Assembly (NCBI GenBank): GCA_007128555.1
Contig: SKXF01000444.1
Span: forward strand, 1-5,701
Direction: 5' to 3'
Length of the DNA: 5,701 nt
Source: Clostridia bacterium
GTDB lineage: Bacteria > Bacillota_E > SLMV01 > PUMD01
Position 1 is the stretch's first letter. Every line of letters begins with the position of its first letter. A program made the position numbers and the translations under genes. A model generated the notes under the pieces. It made no database searches and had not been told where the DNA came from. It saw only the letters and a list, made by a program, of their open reading frames with translations. Of the stretch, positions 4,465-5,701 are shown piece after piece.

Positions 4465-5701
4465 TCAGTCTGCGAAGAAATCCAGTACCTCCACTCGGCT
4501 GGTGTCGACGTCAATGAGAAGGGCAAACCACTGATCGTAAGGCGGCAGGTACGACAGCTCCTGCTGCAAGTTCTGCCTGCTGCCGTCGGGAAGGATCACC
4601 GTGAGGACAGCCAGAACCGTCTCGTCCGTCTCAGGCCCGAAGAAGAAAGGTGAGACCACGAAACGCCCCCGGCTGAAATCCCATCCGCCAGAAACATCGG
4701 TCCCAGGGTAGTAGCGGAACACAAACCATTCCTCGCCATCGTCGCCGTGGCCGATGTCCGGGGAATCCCCCAGGTCGAAGGCCGCTCCCAGGTAGTCATA
4801 GTCATCGGACCAGATCTCAAGGTCGAGATCCACGTCTCCTGACCACTCCAAGACCACGGCCAGGTCGCCCGCGCGGTGTTCATAGAACCCGGTGCTCGCA
4901 GTCTCTCTGCCATCGGCAAAGGCGTCCAGCACCTCCGCGTCGTTCCGGTCGACATCAATCACCATGGCGAACCACTGGTCATAAGGCGGCAGGTACGACA
5001 GCTCCTGCTGCAACTGCTGTGTGCTGCCATCGGGAAAGATCACCGTAAGGACAGCCTGAACCGTCTCCTCCGTCTCGGGCCCGAAAAAGAACGGTGAGAC
5101 CACAAAACGCCCCCGGCTGAAATCCCGGGGCAAGTCGTATTCCCGAGAGACGCTGGTCTCAGGGTACTCGCGAAACACGAACCATTCCTCGCCCTGGTCG
5201 CCGCGACCGATGTCAGGAGAGTCTCCCAGGTCAAAAACGGCCCCCAGGTACTCGAACTCGTCGGACCAGATCTCCAGGTCCAGGTCGAGGTCTCCCTCCC
5301 ACTGCAGTACCACGGCCAGTTCACCCACCTGGTGTTCATAGGCCCTTTCTGTGCCCAGAGCGCCTCCGAATACCGCTGCCACCGTCTCCCCGGAACCGAC
5401 TTGCTCAAGGAGCAGGTGGATCTGGTCCACGGGGACCGCGAAGTTCAAGTTCTGGCCCCTTACATAGGTATAGGTGTTGACCCCAATGACCTCGCCCCAC
5501 ATGTTCAGCAGAGGCCCTCCGCTGCTGCCCTTGGAAATGGGGGCAGTGGTCTGGATCAGGTTGATGTCCATATCATCGTCGAAGCGCAGCGCACTGATGA
5601 TCCCACTGGAGACGGTCCCTTCCAGTCCCTCGGGATTTCCCACGGCCACGACCGATTCTCCCACCTGGACGGCATCAATGCCCATGCCCACGGCCAGCAC
5701 G
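4465..5701 (-). CDS. Trypsin/HtrA-like serine protease with duplicated C-terminal domains, N-terminus cut off
   Basis: The frame is open at the window end, so the N-terminus, any signal peptide, and the catalytic His and Asp are not visible. The 412 visible codons begin in the second beta-barrel of a DegP/HtrA-type protease: [18 protein letters not shown], then the oxyanion/serine motif [10 protein letters not shown] with nucleophile Ser60 (counted from the first complete codon), then GEVIGVNT and NFAVPVD, all hallmark segments. HtrA proteins continue with PDZ domains. Here residues 121-263 and 273-411 are instead two copies of an acidic domain rich in aromatic residues and predicted beta strands, with [40 protein letters not shown] and [10 protein letters not shown]. 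Such proteases usually act outside the cytoplasm on damaged proteins. The repeats may bind ligands, the wall or calcium; that is inference. The gene is convergent with the Nudix-HD gene. Confidence 0.88.
   Translation of the reverse strand, partial: VLAVGMGIDAVQVGESVVAVGNPEGLEGTVSSGIISALRFDDDMDINLIQTTAPISKGSSGGPLLNMWGEVIGVNTYTYVRGQNLNFAVPVDQIHLLLEQVGSGETVAAVFGGALGTERAYEHQVGELAVVLQWEGDLDLDLEIWSDEFEYLGAVFDLGDSPDIGRGDQGEEWFVFREYPETSVSREYDLPRDFSRGRFVVSPFFFGPETEETVQAVLTVIFPDGSTQQLQQELSYLPPYDQWFAMVIDVDRNDAEVLDAFADGRETASTGFYEHRAGDLAVVLEWSGDVDLDLEIWSDDYDYLGAAFDLGDSPDIGHGDDGEEWFVFRYYPGTDVSGGWDFSRGRFVVSPFFFGPETDETVLAVLTVILPDGSRQNLQQELSYLPPYDQWFALLIDVDTSRVEVLDFFAD
4468..4884 (-). repeat. Protease C-terminal domain, copy 2 (139 residues)
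   Basis: The second copy runs from YEHRAGDL to VLDFFAD and ends the protein. A 9-residue linker (GRETASTGF) separates it from copy 1. Exact DNA identity of 32 bp (4538-4569 against 4982-5013) and 22 bp (4661-4682 against 5105-5126), both offset by 444 bp, shows that the two copies arose by duplication within the gene. Confidence 0.85.
4912..5340 (-). repeat. Protease C-terminal domain, copy 1 (143 residues)
   Basis: This copy runs from YEHQVGEL to VLDAFAD, directly after the protease domain. It differs from copy 2 by about 30 substitutions and a 4-residue insertion around EYDLPR, roughly 80 % identity by eye. '[14 protein letters not shown]' followed by a 'GEEWFVF' strand is loosely like secreted beta-sandwich domains such as DUF2135 or pre-peptidase C-terminal types. 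I cannot assign a family with confidence. Confidence 0.85.

Noticed and set aside
1..5701. CRISPR array, transposon or phage element
   Set aside because: No spaced short direct repeats, transposase, integrase or terminal inverted repeats are visible; the only long repeat is the domain duplication within the protease gene.

Overview
The window looks like chromosomal DNA from a moderately to highly GC-rich bacterium. Shine-Dalgarno sites are strong (AAAGGAGGT, AGGGGAGGTGA), one candidate start is GTG, and genes are packed with small overlaps. This would suit a high-GC Bacillota-type lineage, but that is an inference from style; no marker gene fixes the taxon.

Layout. (1) Positions 2-1427, plus strand: a three-gene operon made of the C-terminal end of an ABC transporter ATPase, its ABC-2 type permease (11-nt overlap) and a YbjQ-family small protein 15 nt further on. 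(2) Positions 1428-1653: convergent spacer with two inverted repeats and a G-run cluster on the minus strand. (3) Positions 1654-2190, minus strand: a zinc-dependent nucleoside/tRNA-adenosine-type deaminase. (4) Positions 2191-2666: an AT-richer spacer between divergent genes, with a candidate promoter. (5) Positions 2667-3210, plus strand: a RimJ/RimL-like GNAT acetyltransferase broken by two single-base deletions. Adding one base at each site gives a continuous 181-residue protein. Its stop overlaps (ATGA) the start of (6) positions 3207-4367, a 386-residue protein with an N-terminal Nudix domain and a C-terminal HD phosphohydrolase domain. (7) Positions 4368-4464: convergent spacer with a clean four-run G-quadruplex motif on the minus strand. 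(8) Positions 4465-5701, minus strand: the C-terminal part of a trypsin/HtrA-like serine protease. Its catalytic-serine motif is followed by two about 140-residue repeats, roughly 80 % identical by eye, where a PDZ domain would usually sit.

How the parts relate. The ABC pair forms an exporter. YbjQ shares its transcript but its role is unknown. The GNAT and Nudix-HD genes form a translationally coupled pair, which suggests joint modification and hydrolysis of a small metabolite or nucleotide. The most unusual items are the Nudix-HD fusion coupled to a broken GNAT, the protease with duplicated C-terminal domains, and the G-quadruplex between the convergent genes.
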